Origin: Listeria innocua | GTDB taxonomy: Bacteria > Bacillota > Bacilli > Lactobacillales > Listeriaceae | Length of the DNA: 64,000 nucleotides | NCBI RefSeq assembly: GCF_028596125.1 | Contig: NZ_CP117229.1 | Location: forward strand, 480,001-544,000 | Reading direction: 5' to 3' | Shown here: positions 1 to 7,720 of the stretch, in pieces | Layout of the letters: each line of letters starts with the position of its first letter | Position numbering within the stretch: the first letter of the stretch is position 1 | Position numbers and translations under genes: made by a program | Notes under the pieces: generated by a model | The model's input: only the letters and a program-made list of their open reading frames with translations | What the model was told of the DNA's origin: nothing | The model's database searches: none

Positions 1-1
1 A

Positions 2-295
2 ATGATTTACGCCACCACCATTTTATACGCCAAGTGGACACTCGCATACTACTTACCGAAAAAAATGAATCAGTTAGCAGAAATGAAAACGTGGGAGCTG
101 GACGAATTATATGCAGCGTGGCAAACAGAGAAAAAAGCTCTACCGTGGTACATTCTCGTGCCAAGTCGAAATGAATTTTGGGTAAAATCAGCCCGAAATG
201 CACCAGAATCAACTAAATTACTCCATTTTAGTCAGCAAAAATTAAAACTAAGTGACAAAGAAAAGTTACAAAAAATCATAGAAATTCAATCTTGA
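2..295 (+). CDS. Hypothetical protein, probably 5'-truncated by the window edge
   Basis: The frame is open from the first bases, so the visible 97 codons are probably the C-terminal part of a longer protein; an ATG lies at base 2, but no upstream sequence is available to judge a ribosome binding site. The visible part is rich in Lys, Trp and Tyr, has no clear membrane segment after the first 20 residues, and matches no family I recognise. It ends 10 bases before the epimerase start, so it is probably the preceding gene of the same pentose/polyol operon. Function unknown. Confidence 0.55.
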   Translation: MIYATTILYAKWTLAYYLPKKMNQLAEMKTWELDELYAAWQTEKKALPWYILVPSRNEFWVKSARNAPESTKLLHFSQQKLKLSDKEKLQKIIEIQS

Positions 296-305
296 GGTGA
301 TAATA

Positions 306-956
306 GTGGCAAAAATAGTTCCGTCTGTTTTTGGAGCAGACATCGGCAGAATTAATGAACAGTTACAAGTCTTAGAGAAAAATGGCATCGATTTATTACA
401 TGTAGATATGATGGATGGCTCGTTCGTTCCGAATATTGCTTTTGGTCCTGATCAAATCAAAATGATGAAAAAAGGCACAAAACTTCAATTTGATGTGCAT
501 ATGATGGTGTATGAACCAGATCGTTATATTCCAAGATTAGTGGAAGCTGGTGCCCATATGATTACAGTCCACCAAGAAGCGACAACCCATTTACATCGTA
601 CAATTCAACTAATTAAAAGTTACGGAGTTCGCGCTGGAGTTGTGTTAAATCCAGGTACACCACCAAGCACTCTAGAATACGTGTTAGATGATATTGACTG
701 TATTTTGCTTATGACTGTAAATCCAGGCTTAGGTGGTCAAAAATTCTTCCAATCAAGTTTAGAAAAAATCAGAAAAACCAAAGCGTATATTGGAAATCGT
801 CCTATTCAAATTGAAGTAGATGGCGGAGTAAATGACGAACTTGCGAAAGAATGTACACTTGCAGGCGCAGATTTAATCGTTGTAGGATCTTATTTATTTG
901 AAGGCGATATCGAAGCGAATTTGGAAAAGTTATCGAAGGGAGTTTTAACAGAATGA
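306..956 (+). CDS. rpe: Ribulose-5-phosphate 3-epimerase family protein
   Basis: Interconverts D-ribulose 5-phosphate and D-xylulose 5-phosphate, or a related ketose phosphate, in the cytoplasm. The 216-residue protein has the normal length of the TIM-barrel family. The metal ligands His32, Asp34 (in VDMMDG), His65 and Asp172 (in EVDGGVN) are all present, as are the phosphate-binding segments VNPGLGG and VVGSYLFEGD. I chose the GTG at 306 because GAGGTGA ends five bases before it; the GTG at 297 lies inside that ribosome binding site. The stop overlaps the next ATG by four bases, so translation is coupled to the polyol dehydrogenase. Its place beside PTS galactitol genes suggests a catabolic paralogue and not the housekeeping enzyme (inference). 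Confidence 0.93.
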   Translation: MAKIVPSVFGADIGRINEQLQVLEKNGIDLLHVDMMDGSFVPNIAFGPDQIKMMKKGTKLQFDVHMMVYEPDRYIPRLVEAGAHMITVHQEATTHLHRTIQLIKSYGVRAGVVLNPGTPPSTLEYVLDDIDCILLMTVNPGLGGQKFFQSSLEKIRKTKAYIGNRPIQIEVDGGVNDELAKECTLAGADLIVVGSYLFEGDIEANLEKLSKGVLTE

Positions 957-2002
957 AAGCTTTAAAATTATATGGGAAAAGAGATTTGCGTTATGAAGAA
1001 GCAGATATGCCAACAATCGAACAACCTGATGATGTTATTTTGAAAGTAAAAACGGTTGGAATTTGCGGATCAGATATTTCGAGATACAGTAAACTTGGTC
1101 CGTATGTACCGGGAATGGTGTGGGGACACGAATTTTCAGGAGAAGTGATTGAGGTTGGTAGTGCGGTAACTGATATTGAAATTGGTGATAGGGCTGCCGG
1201 ATGCCCAGCACTCTATTGCGGAGAGTGTGAATACTGTAAAAAAGGCGAATTCGCCCGCTGTCGGAAGCTAACAGTAATCGGAGCAAGACATCCCGGAGCC
1301 TATGCTGAGTATATCAAACTTCCAGCAGAAAATGTAGTAAAAATACCAGACGAATTAGATTATGAAGCGGCTGCACTTGTCGAGCCTTCTGCAGTGGTCG
1401 TTCATGGATTTTATCATACGAAATTACAAGCAGGCGATGATGTCGTCGTTGTCGGAAGCGGCAATATCGGTTTGCTAGCAATTCAATGGGCAAAAGTTTT
1501 TGGCGCAAGAAGAGTTATTGCGATTGATGTAGACGATAAAAAGTTAGCTCTTGCGAAAGAAGTGGGAGCAGACGTAGTTATTAATTCATTAAAAGAAGAT
1601 CCATTAGAAGTAGTCGCAGCACATACAGATGGTCTAAATGCTGATTTAGTTGTAGAAGCCGCGGGATCACCTATTACATCCGCTCAAGTTTTTGCCTATG
1701 CGAAAAAAGGTGGAGGCGTCGTGTTCCTAGGAATTCCATATGCCGATGTAACAATCGAACGTTTCTATTTTGAAAAAATTGTGCGGAGTGAGCTTACTGT
1801 TTTGGGTTCATGGAACGCAATTTCCGCACCATTTCCAGGAAAAGAGTGGCAAACAACCATTCACTTCCTAGCTAACAAACAAATCAACATTGAGCCAATG
1901 ATTACACATCGTCTTTCACTTGCAGAAGGACCAGAAGTTTTTGAGCGAATCTATGAAAGAAATGAATTTTTCGGGAAAGTACTATTTTTCCCAGAAAGAT
2001 AG
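953..2002 (+). CDS. Zinc-dependent polyol (galactitol-phosphate-type) dehydrogenase
   Basis: A 349-residue medium-chain dehydrogenase that oxidises a polyol or polyol phosphate with NAD. Catalytic zinc ligands Cys38 (GICGSD), His59 and Glu60 (GHEFSGE) and the four structural zinc cysteines 89, 92, 95 and 103 are intact; the Rossmann motif GSGNIG is near residue 168. It overlaps the epimerase by four bases and lies 12 bases before the PTS IIB gene. With a galactitol-type PTS downstream, the simplest reading is that an imported polyol phosphate is oxidised to a ketose phosphate, which the epimerase then isomerises. The substrate cannot be read from sequence; galactitol, arabitol or xylitol phosphates are all possible. 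Confidence 0.9.
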   Translation: MKALKLYGKRDLRYEEADMPTIEQPDDVILKVKTVGICGSDISRYSKLGPYVPGMVWGHEFSGEVIEVGSAVTDIEIGDRAAGCPALYCGECEYCKKGEFARCRKLTVIGARHPGAYAEYIKLPAENVVKIPDELDYEAAALVEPSAVVVHGFYHTKLQAGDDVVVVGSGNIGLLAIQWAKVFGARRVIAIDVDDKKLALAKEVGADVVINSLKEDPLEVVAAHTDGLNADLVVEAAGSPITSAQVFAYAKKGGGVVFLGIPYADVTIERFYFEKIVRSELTVLGSWNAISAPFPGKEWQTTIHFLANKQINIEPMITHRLSLAEGPEVFERIYERNEFFGKVLFFPER

Positions 2003-2014
2003 GGGGATTTTAAG

Positions 2015-2308
2015 ATGAAAAAGAAGAGAATTTATGTATGTTGTGGGACAGGAATTGCGACTTCCACAGTTATTTCCAAAAAAGTGCGTGCGGTATTAGA
2101 TGAAAAGCGCATTCCATATGAAATTAGTCAGTGCACGGTTCAAGAAGTAGCTTCAAAAGTAAGCACATCCAAGCCAGACATTATTGTTAGTTCAACAACA
2201 GTTACAGGTGATGTTGGTGATGTACCAGTTGTCATTGGAAGATCATTTTTAACTGGCCTTAAAAAACAAGAAACAATCGATGAAATACTCGCGATACTTC
2301 AAGATTAA
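2015..2308 (+). CDS. PTS galactitol-type IIB component
   Basis: A 97-residue cytoplasmic phosphocarrier of the galactitol (Gat) PTS family. The phosphorylated cysteine is Cys10 in the P-loop-like segment VCCGTGIATSTV; the rest has the alternating strand/helix pattern of IIB domains. A gggga site precedes the ATG. It receives phosphate from a IIA protein, which is not in the window and presumably lies upstream, and passes it to sugar brought in by the IIC gene 14 bases downstream. Confidence 0.92.
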   Translation: MKKKRIYVCCGTGIATSTVISKKVRAVLDEKRIPYEISQCTVQEVASKVSTSKPDIIVSSTTVTGDVGDVPVVIGRSFLTGLKKQETIDEILAILQD

Positions 2309-2322
2309 AGGGAGGGCACAAA

Positions 2323-3594
2323 ATGGATATTATTCTAGATTTCTTTAAATATATTATCGGGCTTGGTGTAACAGTTATGATGCCAATTATCATTACCATT
2401 CTAGGTGTGATTTTCCGCAAGAAAATTAGTGTAGCTTTTAAAGCGGGATTAACGGTTGGTGTTGGTTTTGTTGGGCTAGGCGTTATCACTTCACTTATGT
2501 TAACGACCATTACACCAGTTACAAAAGCACTGGTAGAGAACTATAATTTTAAATTAACCGCGACGGATATTGGTTGGGGAGTTGGCTCGTCACTGGCATG
2601 GGGGACTGAAGTAGTGCCATTTGTTTTTGTAGCAATTATTGCAACTAATATTTTAATGATTGCCTTTAAATGGACGAAAACAATGGATGTTGATATTTGG
2701 AACTACTGGCAGCCGCTTTTTATCGCGAGTGCACTTTACTTAACGACTGGTAGTATGATTATTGCGATTCTTAGTTCGATTATTAATATGGCAATTATTT
2801 TCAAAATCGCTGACTGGACGCAAAAAGATGTAGAGGATGTATTAGGTTTGGATGGAATTTCCTTACCACAAATTCAAACTTCTGGGTGGGCCCTTGTTGG
2901 TTATCCGATGAACTGGCTACTTGGAAAAATTCCTGGCGTTAGGAAAATCAATTGGTCCACAGAGAAAGTTCAAACCCGGTTAGGTATTTTCGGCGAACCG
3001 ATGCTGATGGGCTTAATTATCGGTGGTGGACTTGCAGCAATTGCGCAAATGCCACTAAGCCAAGTATTGCAAACTGGAGTAACAATTGCAGCTAGTTTAG
3101 TACTTATTCCGCGGATGGTTTCGCTTTTAATGGACGGACTTACAGTTATTTCAGAAGCTGCCCATGAATTCATGGAAAAACGTTTTCCAGGTCGCGAACT
3201 ATTCATCGGACTAGATTCAGCGGTGGGGATTGGTCATCCATTCGTACTTTCACTTGGACTGTTAATGATTCCAATTACTTTAATCTTAGCGTTCATTTTA
3301 CCAGGCAATAAAGTTTTACCTTTAGCTGATTTAACGGCATTACCATTCTATATGATTTTTGCCATTGTTCCTTCAAAAGGTAATTTGTTTAGAGGGATTT
3401 TCACAGGTATTGTTATCGTCATTATTACCCTCTACCTATCAGGCGCAGCGGCACCACTGATGACGGAACTTGCTGGTCAAATCGGCTATAATATACCAAA
3501 AGATGCTGTAGAAGTAACTTCACTAGCTGTAGGGACTCAGTGGTATACTTGGATTGTATATTACGGACTTCATTGGTTCGGCGGCATTCTTTAA
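2323..3594 (+). CDS. PTS galactitol-type IIC membrane permease
   Basis: A 423-residue, strongly hydrophobic integral membrane protein with about ten predicted membrane segments, of the EIIC-GAT family. The conserved family segments GWGVGSSLAWGTEVVPF (about residue 83) and GLDSAVGIGHPF (about 297) are visible. A strong GGGAGG site precedes the ATG. It forms the sugar channel of the PTS with the IIB gene just upstream and is the last gene before a terminator. The substrate is probably a pentitol or hexitol, as judged by the neighbouring dehydrogenase and epimerase. Confidence 0.92.
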   Translation: MDIILDFFKYIIGLGVTVMMPIIITILGVIFRKKISVAFKAGLTVGVGFVGLGVITSLMLTTITPVTKALVENYNFKLTATDIGWGVGSSLAWGTEVVPFVFVAIIATNILMIAFKWTKTMDVDIWNYWQPLFIASALYLTTGSMIIAILSSIINMAIIFKIADWTQKDVEDVLGLDGISLPQIQTSGWALVGYPMNWLLGKIPGVRKINWSTEKVQTRLGIFGEPMLMGLIIGGGLAAIAQMPLSQVLQTGVTIAASLVLIPRMVSLLMDGLTVISEAAHEFMEKRFPGRELFIGLDSAVGIGHPFVLSLGLLMIPITLILAFILPGNKVLPLADLTALPFYMIFAIVPSKGNLFRGIFTGIVIVIITLYLSGAAAPLMTELAGQIGYNIPKDAVEVTSLAVGTQWYTWIVYYGLHWFGGIL

Positions 3595-3608
3595 TTGCAA
3601 TATAGTGA

Positions 3609-3640
3609 AACAAGCATTAGTTCACGCTAATGCTTGTTTT
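3609..3640 (+). terminator. Rho-independent terminator of the polyol PTS operon
   Basis: Twelve-base arms (AACAAGCATTAG and its complement) around a six-base loop, followed by TTTT, 15 bases after the IIC stop. Confidence 0.85.
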
Positions 3641-3733
3641 ATTTCCGGGAAGAATTTTTAGCTAGTAGACAACCCTCAGACAGTTCTATATAATAATAAG
3701 GAGAAGAAATTAGTACGGCGGAAGGAGATAGCA

Positions 3734-4669
3734 ATGACAGGCAAAATGAAACTTTTTTCTGTGACGAGTGAGAGACCACTTGCGACAAAAATTGCAGATT
3801 ATCTAGATATACCTTTATGTGAGGTGGAGCTCCAGAAGTTCAGTGATGGAGAAGTGAAAATTAATATTGAGGAAAGTATCCGCGGAACGAATGCGTATGT
3901 TGTTCAATCAATGAATGCAAACGTAAATGAACGTTTAATGGAACTTTTAATCATGGTAGATGCCTTAAAACGCGCTTCCGTGCACTCAATTAATATAATT
4001 ATGCCTTATTATGGCTATGCTCGTCAGGACAGAAAAGCACGCTCAAGAGAACCTATTACTGCCAAATTAATGGCAAACCTAATCCAACGTGCGGGAGCAA
4101 ATCGTTTAATTACAGTTGATTTGCATGCAGCTCAAATTCAAGGCTTTTTCAATATTCCAATCGATCATCTTTCAGCAGTTCCACTTATCGGTGATTATTT
4201 GATTGAAAAATACGGTGAAGAGGACGTCGTTGTAGTCGCACCAGATCATAGTGGTGTTGTTCGTGCACGTAGAATTGCTGATCGATTAAATGCGCCAATC
4301 GCCATTTTAAATCGTAAACCAAGACCGCACGAAGATGAGATTATGAGCGTTATCGGCGACGTGAAAGGCAAAGTCGCAATCGTTGTCGATGATATTATCG
4401 ATACCGGTGTACGTGCCACAACTTCAGCTGACATTTTACTTGAAAAAGGGGCAGTAGAAGTAATCGCGTGCGCAACCCATTCAGTCATGGCTGGAGACGC
4501 GACTGAACGCTTGCAAAACTCAAGAATCAAAGAAGTTATTACATCGGACTCCATCGACCTTCCAGAAGAAAAACAATTCGAAAAACTAACCACGATTTCC
4601 ATTGGACGAATCTTAGGCCGCGCAATCGAAGGCGTCCAAGAAAACCGTTCATTGCATCCGTTATTTTAA
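3734..4669 (+). CDS. prs: Ribose-phosphate pyrophosphokinase paralogue, divergent
   Basis: Of the PRPP synthase family, which makes PRPP from ribose 5-phosphate and ATP. The 311-residue protein has the H-bearing segment [11 protein letters not shown] (129-139) and the ribose-phosphate site VVDDIIDTG (217-225). Two catalytic elements differ from the Bacillus housekeeping enzyme as I remember it: the flexible-loop KRR triplet is replaced by NRKPRP with one residue fewer, and DTAGT in the PRPP loop reads DTGVR. It is therefore probably a second, specialised copy. AAGGAG lies eight bases before the ATG. It stands alone between two terminators, just upstream of the CRISPR remnant. Activity is inferred from family only. 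Confidence 0.88.
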   Translation: MTGKMKLFSVTSERPLATKIADYLDIPLCEVELQKFSDGEVKINIEESIRGTNAYVVQSMNANVNERLMELLIMVDALKRASVHSINIIMPYYGYARQDRKARSREPITAKLMANLIQRAGANRLITVDLHAAQIQGFFNIPIDHLSAVPLIGDYLIEKYGEEDVVVVAPDHSGVVRARRIADRLNAPIAILNRKPRPHEDEIMSVIGDVKGKVAIVVDDIIDTGVRATTSADILLEKGAVEVIACATHSVMAGDATERLQNSRIKEVITSDSIDLPEEKQFEKLTTISIGRILGRAIEGVQENRSLHPLF

Positions 4670-4680
4670 ATATTAAACTC

Positions 4681-4713
4681 AAAAACAGTAACTTAGCATA
4701 GTGCTGTTTTTTT
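4681..4713 (+). terminator. Terminator after prs
   Basis: AAAACAG and CTGTTTT arms around a 15-base loop, followed by a run of T, 12 bases after the prs stop. The stem is short. Confidence 0.6.
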
Positions 4714-4714
4714 G

Positions 4715-5010
4715 TTTTTAGTAAACTGTCGACCAGCAGTAGCGTAAAAATTCCGAAGACCGACAGGAAGTTGTGAATGCTTGGAGGAAGCAGAGTTTGG
4801 AGATATTTGCTTTGAAAAAGTATGCTGGTAAAAGTAGATTTTATCTGATTTGGAACAGGTCGACAGAAACAGCCTTTTGAGGTAAGATGGGAGTAAGAAG
4901 AAAATCGCACGGGTTTTAGTTACTTATTGTGAAATGTAAATTTTATATTTGTTAGTTGAACTAGTTATTTAAACCAGTTTTAGTTACTCACTATGAAATA
5001 AAAGCCCAAT
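4715..5010 (+). ncRNA. rliB: RliB-type CRISPR RNA locus (leader plus minimal array)
   Basis: A 460-base stretch without a credible gene lies between prs and the lipoprotein. In L. monocytogenes this position holds rliB, a cas-less CRISPR RNA known to be processed by polynucleotide phosphorylase (established knowledge; recognised here by position and repeat sequence). The part before 4913 would be the leader. I could not fix the transcription start, and the 5' boundary given is approximate. Confidence 0.6.
4913..5005 (+). CRISPR. Minimal cas-less CRISPR: two 29-base repeats, one 35-base spacer
   Basis: Repeat 1 (4913-4941) begins GTTTTAGTTACTTATTGTGA, the Listeria rliB/type I-B repeat. After a 35-base spacer (4942-4976), repeat 2 (4977-5005) begins GTTTTAGTTAC again and keeps the TGAAAT core, but differs elsewhere and at its 3' end, as expected of a degenerate terminal repeat. 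No cas genes are in the window. Since the array holds only one spacer, automatic CRISPR finders would probably miss it. Confidence 0.82.
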
Positions 5011-5133
5011 ATATAATCGTTGCTCACATTTAAAAATTACAGTTTTAAATTAACTCCCTAAAAAATGCCTTTAACAACCATTGACATTTACCAACTCTCT
5101 CAAAAACTCAAACATAATCTGGAGGACATCAAC

Positions 5134-5721
5134 ATGAAAAAAGTTCTAATGCCACTTATGCTTCTCGCAGTTTTATTCTATGGGTGTACATCACAAAACG
5201 AAGGAGTAACGAAAGAAACTGCCATTTCGAAGACGTTTATTATACGGGCGGACTACGCTATTCCAGCAAATTTGGATGAACTAGTAGCGAACAGTGATTC
5301 GATTGTTAAAGTGAAATTTCTACAGAATAAAGACATCGGTAAAAATGGAAATACGATTAGTGAAGTAGAGATTTTGAAAAACTATAAAGGTAATTTTAAA
5401 AAAGGCGAAAAAGTAGATATTTCGGAACCGTGGTATTTAAGTAATGATAAATATGTCGCGGTTGAAAACTATATTGCACTTGAAAAAAATGAAGAATATA
5501 CCTTGTTTCTAAACGAGGGTGACGATAAAGTAAGTTCTATAGTTAGCATGGGTTATGGTAAATTCAGTGAAAAGCTCCAAGAAAAACAAGGCGTTCTGGC
5601 AGATTTTGACAAACTTGGCGAAGTTCAAAAATACGATTTTATTTCCGAAAGTAAGGATGAAGTAAAGAATTACCAAGCAATCAAACAACAAGTTTTCGAA
5701 AAATATCAAGATTCAAAGTAA
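5134..5721 (+). CDS. Small lipoprotein of unknown function
   Basis: A 195-residue protein with a lipoprotein signal peptide: MKK, a hydrophobic core and a lipobox ending FYGC, so Cys19 is the predicted lipidated residue on the outer face of the membrane. The body is hydrophilic and lysine-rich, with a predicted beta-strand pattern. I chose the ATG at 5134, which has GGAGG eight bases upstream and gives a correct signal peptide; the frame extends further upstream but without a ribosome binding site. It appears monocistronic. I do not recognise the domain. Confidence 0.85.
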   Translation: MKKVLMPLMLLAVLFYGCTSQNEGVTKETAISKTFIIRADYAIPANLDELVANSDSIVKVKFLQNKDIGKNGNTISEVEILKNYKGNFKKGEKVDISEPWYLSNDKYVAVENYIALEKNEEYTLFLNEGDDKVSSIVSMGYGKFSEKLQEKQGVLADFDKLGEVQKYDFISESKDEVKNYQAIKQQVFEKYQDSK

Positions 5722-5744
5722 AAAAGGCAAATGGTTTAGCCTAG

Positions 5745-5773
5745 TTGCGGAAAACTTAAAATTCCGTCATAAT
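5745..5773 (+). promoter_or_regulatory. Sigma-A promoter of the amidotransferase gene
   Basis: TTGCGG and CATAAT are separated by 17 bases. Transcription would begin near 5780, almost on the ATG at 5782, which supports the downstream TTG at 5800 as the true start codon. Confidence 0.7.
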
Positions 5774-5799
5774 AGAAAAAAATGACGGGAGCTGATAAA

Positions 5800-6480
5800 T
5801 TGATTATTGATGTATTGCAACATGTGCCGCACGAAGGACCTGGACTTATAGCGAATTGGGCGAGAGAAAATCAGCATCAGTTAAAGATACATACGTTATT
5901 TGAAGAAAATGAACATGTTCCAAAAGACTCGGATTTTTTAATTGTGCTTGGGGGACCGATGGGAATAAATGATACAGCTGAATTTCCGTGGTTAAAAGAC
6001 GAACGTAAGCTAATAAAGCGATTAAGTGAACAGCATAAACCCGTTTTTGGTGTCTGTCTCGGAGCACAACAAATCGCAGCAACATTCGGAAGCGAAATCA
6101 CTGTAAATAAAGTAAAAGAAGTAGGCTGGTTTCCTGTCAAAAGAACTTCCGATAAATTATCATTTTTTCCAGAATCATTAAATGTGTTTCACTGGCACCA
6201 AGATACGTTTGCGTTACCAGCTGGCGCCACGCGTTTATTTGCTAGTGAGGGTTGTTTGAACCAAGCTTTTTTGTACGGTGAAAATATTATCGGTTTACAG
6301 TTTCATTTTGAAATGGAAAAAGCGGGGATTGAGACGATTTTGCAAATTGATGAGGCGTTTATCACACCTGGAAAATATGTTCAAAGCGTGGAAGTGATGC
6401 GAGAGAAGGATGTTCCAGAAGATAATAAACAAATGCTTGAGGCTATTTTAGATTATTTAATAAATCCAAAAACCATCTGA
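5800..6480 (+). CDS. Class I glutamine amidotransferase-like protein
   Basis: A 226-residue stand-alone GATase1 domain like the GMP-synthase amidotransferase half. It shows the oxyanion segment VLGGPMGIND, the nucleophile elbow GVCLGAQ and the histidine-containing LQFHFEME; a cysteine-histidine-glutamate triad is thus present. No synthetase domain is attached, so it may transfer ammonia to an unknown partner or hydrolyse a gamma-glutamyl compound. The start is probably TTG at 5800, preceded by GGGAG with eight bases of spacing; an in-frame ATG at 5782 would be almost leaderless. It ends inside a shared bidirectional terminator facing the lin0512-family gene. Confidence 0.85.
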   Translation: MIIDVLQHVPHEGPGLIANWARENQHQLKIHTLFEENEHVPKDSDFLIVLGGPMGINDTAEFPWLKDERKLIKRLSEQHKPVFGVCLGAQQIAATFGSEITVNKVKEVGWFPVKRTSDKLSFFPESLNVFHWHQDTFALPAGATRLFASEGCLNQAFLYGENIIGLQFHFEMEKAGIETILQIDEAFITPGKYVQSVEVMREKDVPEDNKQMLEAILDYLINPKTI

Positions 6481-6502
6481 CGAGAAAGTCAGATGGTTTT
6501 TT
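6469..6502. terminator. Bidirectional terminator between convergent genes
   Basis: Arms AAAACCATCTGAC and GTCAGATGGTTTT with a six-base loop. It overlaps the end of the amidotransferase gene and has T-runs in both directions. Confidence 0.88.
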
Positions 6503-6504
6503 CT

Positions 6505-6867
6505 TTAATATCCAGTTTCAACAGAAGCATTGACAATATACATTAAGTCGTTCTTGTCTTCTTTATCTTCCAAGAAAATGCCGCTTGTTGTCATCATGCC
6601 GCCAGCCATTTTTTCGATTGTTACCGTACCATAAGGGATAATTGAGCGAATAGTATCTTCGTCTAATTTATCGGCATCGCATGGTAAAGCTAGTTTGATA
6701 TTCACTACCATGTTTTGTAAATCGCCCTCTGGAAGGAGTCCCTGAATCCCGGGCATCGAATTAGTGAAAATCGCATTTCTTACAGCGCGTTCAGCCGCTT
6801 TAGTTATATTTTGGCCGTGTACATCTACACCAAAGCCAGTTTGAATGAATAAAATTTGTTCCATCAT
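6505..6867 (-). CDS. Lin0512 family protein
   Basis: A 120-residue cytoplasmic protein of the Lin0512 family, a small conserved family named after a Listeria protein and without assigned function. Features recalled for the family are an N-terminal FIQTGFGVDVHGQ segment, an internal ALPCDAD segment and a glycine/methionine-rich AGGMMT segment. Two adjacent ATGs follow AAGGAG; I chose the first, at 6867, five bases after the site. The upstream MarR stop lies inside this ribosome binding site, so the two genes are translationally coupled and the regulator probably controls this partner. Confidence 0.85.
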   Translation of the reverse strand: MMEQILFIQTGFGVDVHGQNITKAAERAVRNAIFTNSMPGIQGLLPEGDLQNMVVNIKLALPCDADKLDEDTIRSIIPYGTVTIEKMAGGMMTTSGIFLEDKEDKNDLMYIVNASVETGY

Positions 6868-6869
6868 TG

Positions 6870-7328
6870 TCACTCCTTAAAGTCTTTTATTAAAGTTGCA
6901 CCAGGTCGATTTTTTGCGTAGCCTTCCATCACTTCGGTAAAATGTAAGCCATCAGTATCAGAGGAATTAGCGAATATTTCTGCCATCTGTTTTCGCTGTG
7001 CAGCGCCGAGTTCATTTTCTAATTCTTTACCAGCTGTGGTCAAAAAAATACAGCGTTGGCGTTTGTCGCGAGTGCCTTGTTCAATTGTAAGAAGTTCGCG
7101 ATCTTTTAACTCTGCAAGTGGCTGGTGTAAGGCTTGTTTCGATATTTCTAAAAAGGTTAAAAGTTCGTTAATCGTAAGTCCAGGCATCCGTGCAGTAAAG
7201 AACAAAATGCGATGATGTAATCTTTTTAGTGAATGTTTGGCAATAATTAAATCAGCGGTCTCTGTAAATGCTTTATAGCCGAAGTAAAATAAAGCGATTT
7301 GTTGATTCATGTTTTGCTCATTGTTCAT
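6870..7328 (-). CDS. MarR-family transcriptional regulator
   Basis: A 152-residue winged-helix protein. The DNA-recognition region (about residues 56-80, LTINELLTFLEISKQALHQP) and the wing with DKRQRCIFLT are typical of MarR proteins, which bind palindromes as dimers and are released by small phenolic or oxidising ligands. AAGGGG precedes the ATG. It is the first gene of a two-gene operon with the Lin0512-family protein, and an imperfect palindrome beside its -10 element suggests autoregulation. Confidence 0.9.
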   Translation of the reverse strand: MNNEQNMNQQIALFYFGYKAFTETADLIIAKHSLKRLHHRILFFTARMPGLTINELLTFLEISKQALHQPLAELKDRELLTIEQGTRDKRQRCIFLTTAGKELENELGAAQRKQMAEIFANSSDTDGLHFTEVMEGYAKNRPGATLIKDFKE

Positions 7329-7344
7329 AAATATACCCCTTTTT

Positions 7345-7364
7345 CTGTCAATATCAACAGTATA
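7345..7364 (-). promoter_or_regulatory. Putative MarR operator and -10 element
   Basis: Read on the minus strand, TATACT is followed directly by the imperfect palindrome CTGTTGATATTGACAG (12 of 16 positions symmetric), just before the ribosome binding site. The -35 is weak. Confidence 0.45.
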
Positions 7365-7476
7365 GCATAAATAGGGCGAAGGAATGATGGTAAGCGCACT
7401 ACTTTTTTACAATAAAAAAAGCTTGTTTTTTAAGCTGAATTTGATAAGTTTTTAAATAAATTGGAAACAGAAAGTG

Positions 7477-7720
7477 TAATATTAGTATTTGTGAACGCAT
7501 ATTTGTGTACAAAATGTTACGTTAATAGAATTTTCAATCTTTTTATTTTTGGGAAATAAAACGCTTTCTTTATTGATTTAAAGCGATTTGTCAATATTAT
7601 AAACTGAATAATATGAATATTAAAGCAAATCAAACGTGAAATATTTTACGAAAACGTATTGAGAGTTAATTTTTATGACGTTATACTTTGGGAAGAAATC
7701 AACCATTAAGGAGATTATAA
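7477..7720 (+). promoter_or_regulatory. Long AT-rich 5' leader of the LPXTG gene with possible distal promoter
   Basis: The 390 bases between the MarR and LPXTG genes hold no credible gene. A TAATAT element at 7477-7482 would start a leader of about 230 bases. In L. monocytogenes the corresponding gene (lmo0514 type) is reported to have a short and a long 5' leader, the long one being a target of the small RNA Rli27 inside host cells; I rely on memory for this. The distal -35 is not convincing. Confidence 0.5.
7659..7687 (+). promoter_or_regulatory. Proximal sigma-A promoter of the LPXTG gene
   Basis: TTGAGA and TATACT are separated by 17 bases; the predicted start near 7694 gives a leader of about 27 bases. 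Confidence 0.8.

Noticed and set aside
4539..4910. A 123-codon minus-strand open frame between prs and the CRISPR
   Set aside because: It overlaps the end of prs and the prs terminator, lacks a ribosome binding site and resembles nothing; the stretch is better explained as rliB leader.
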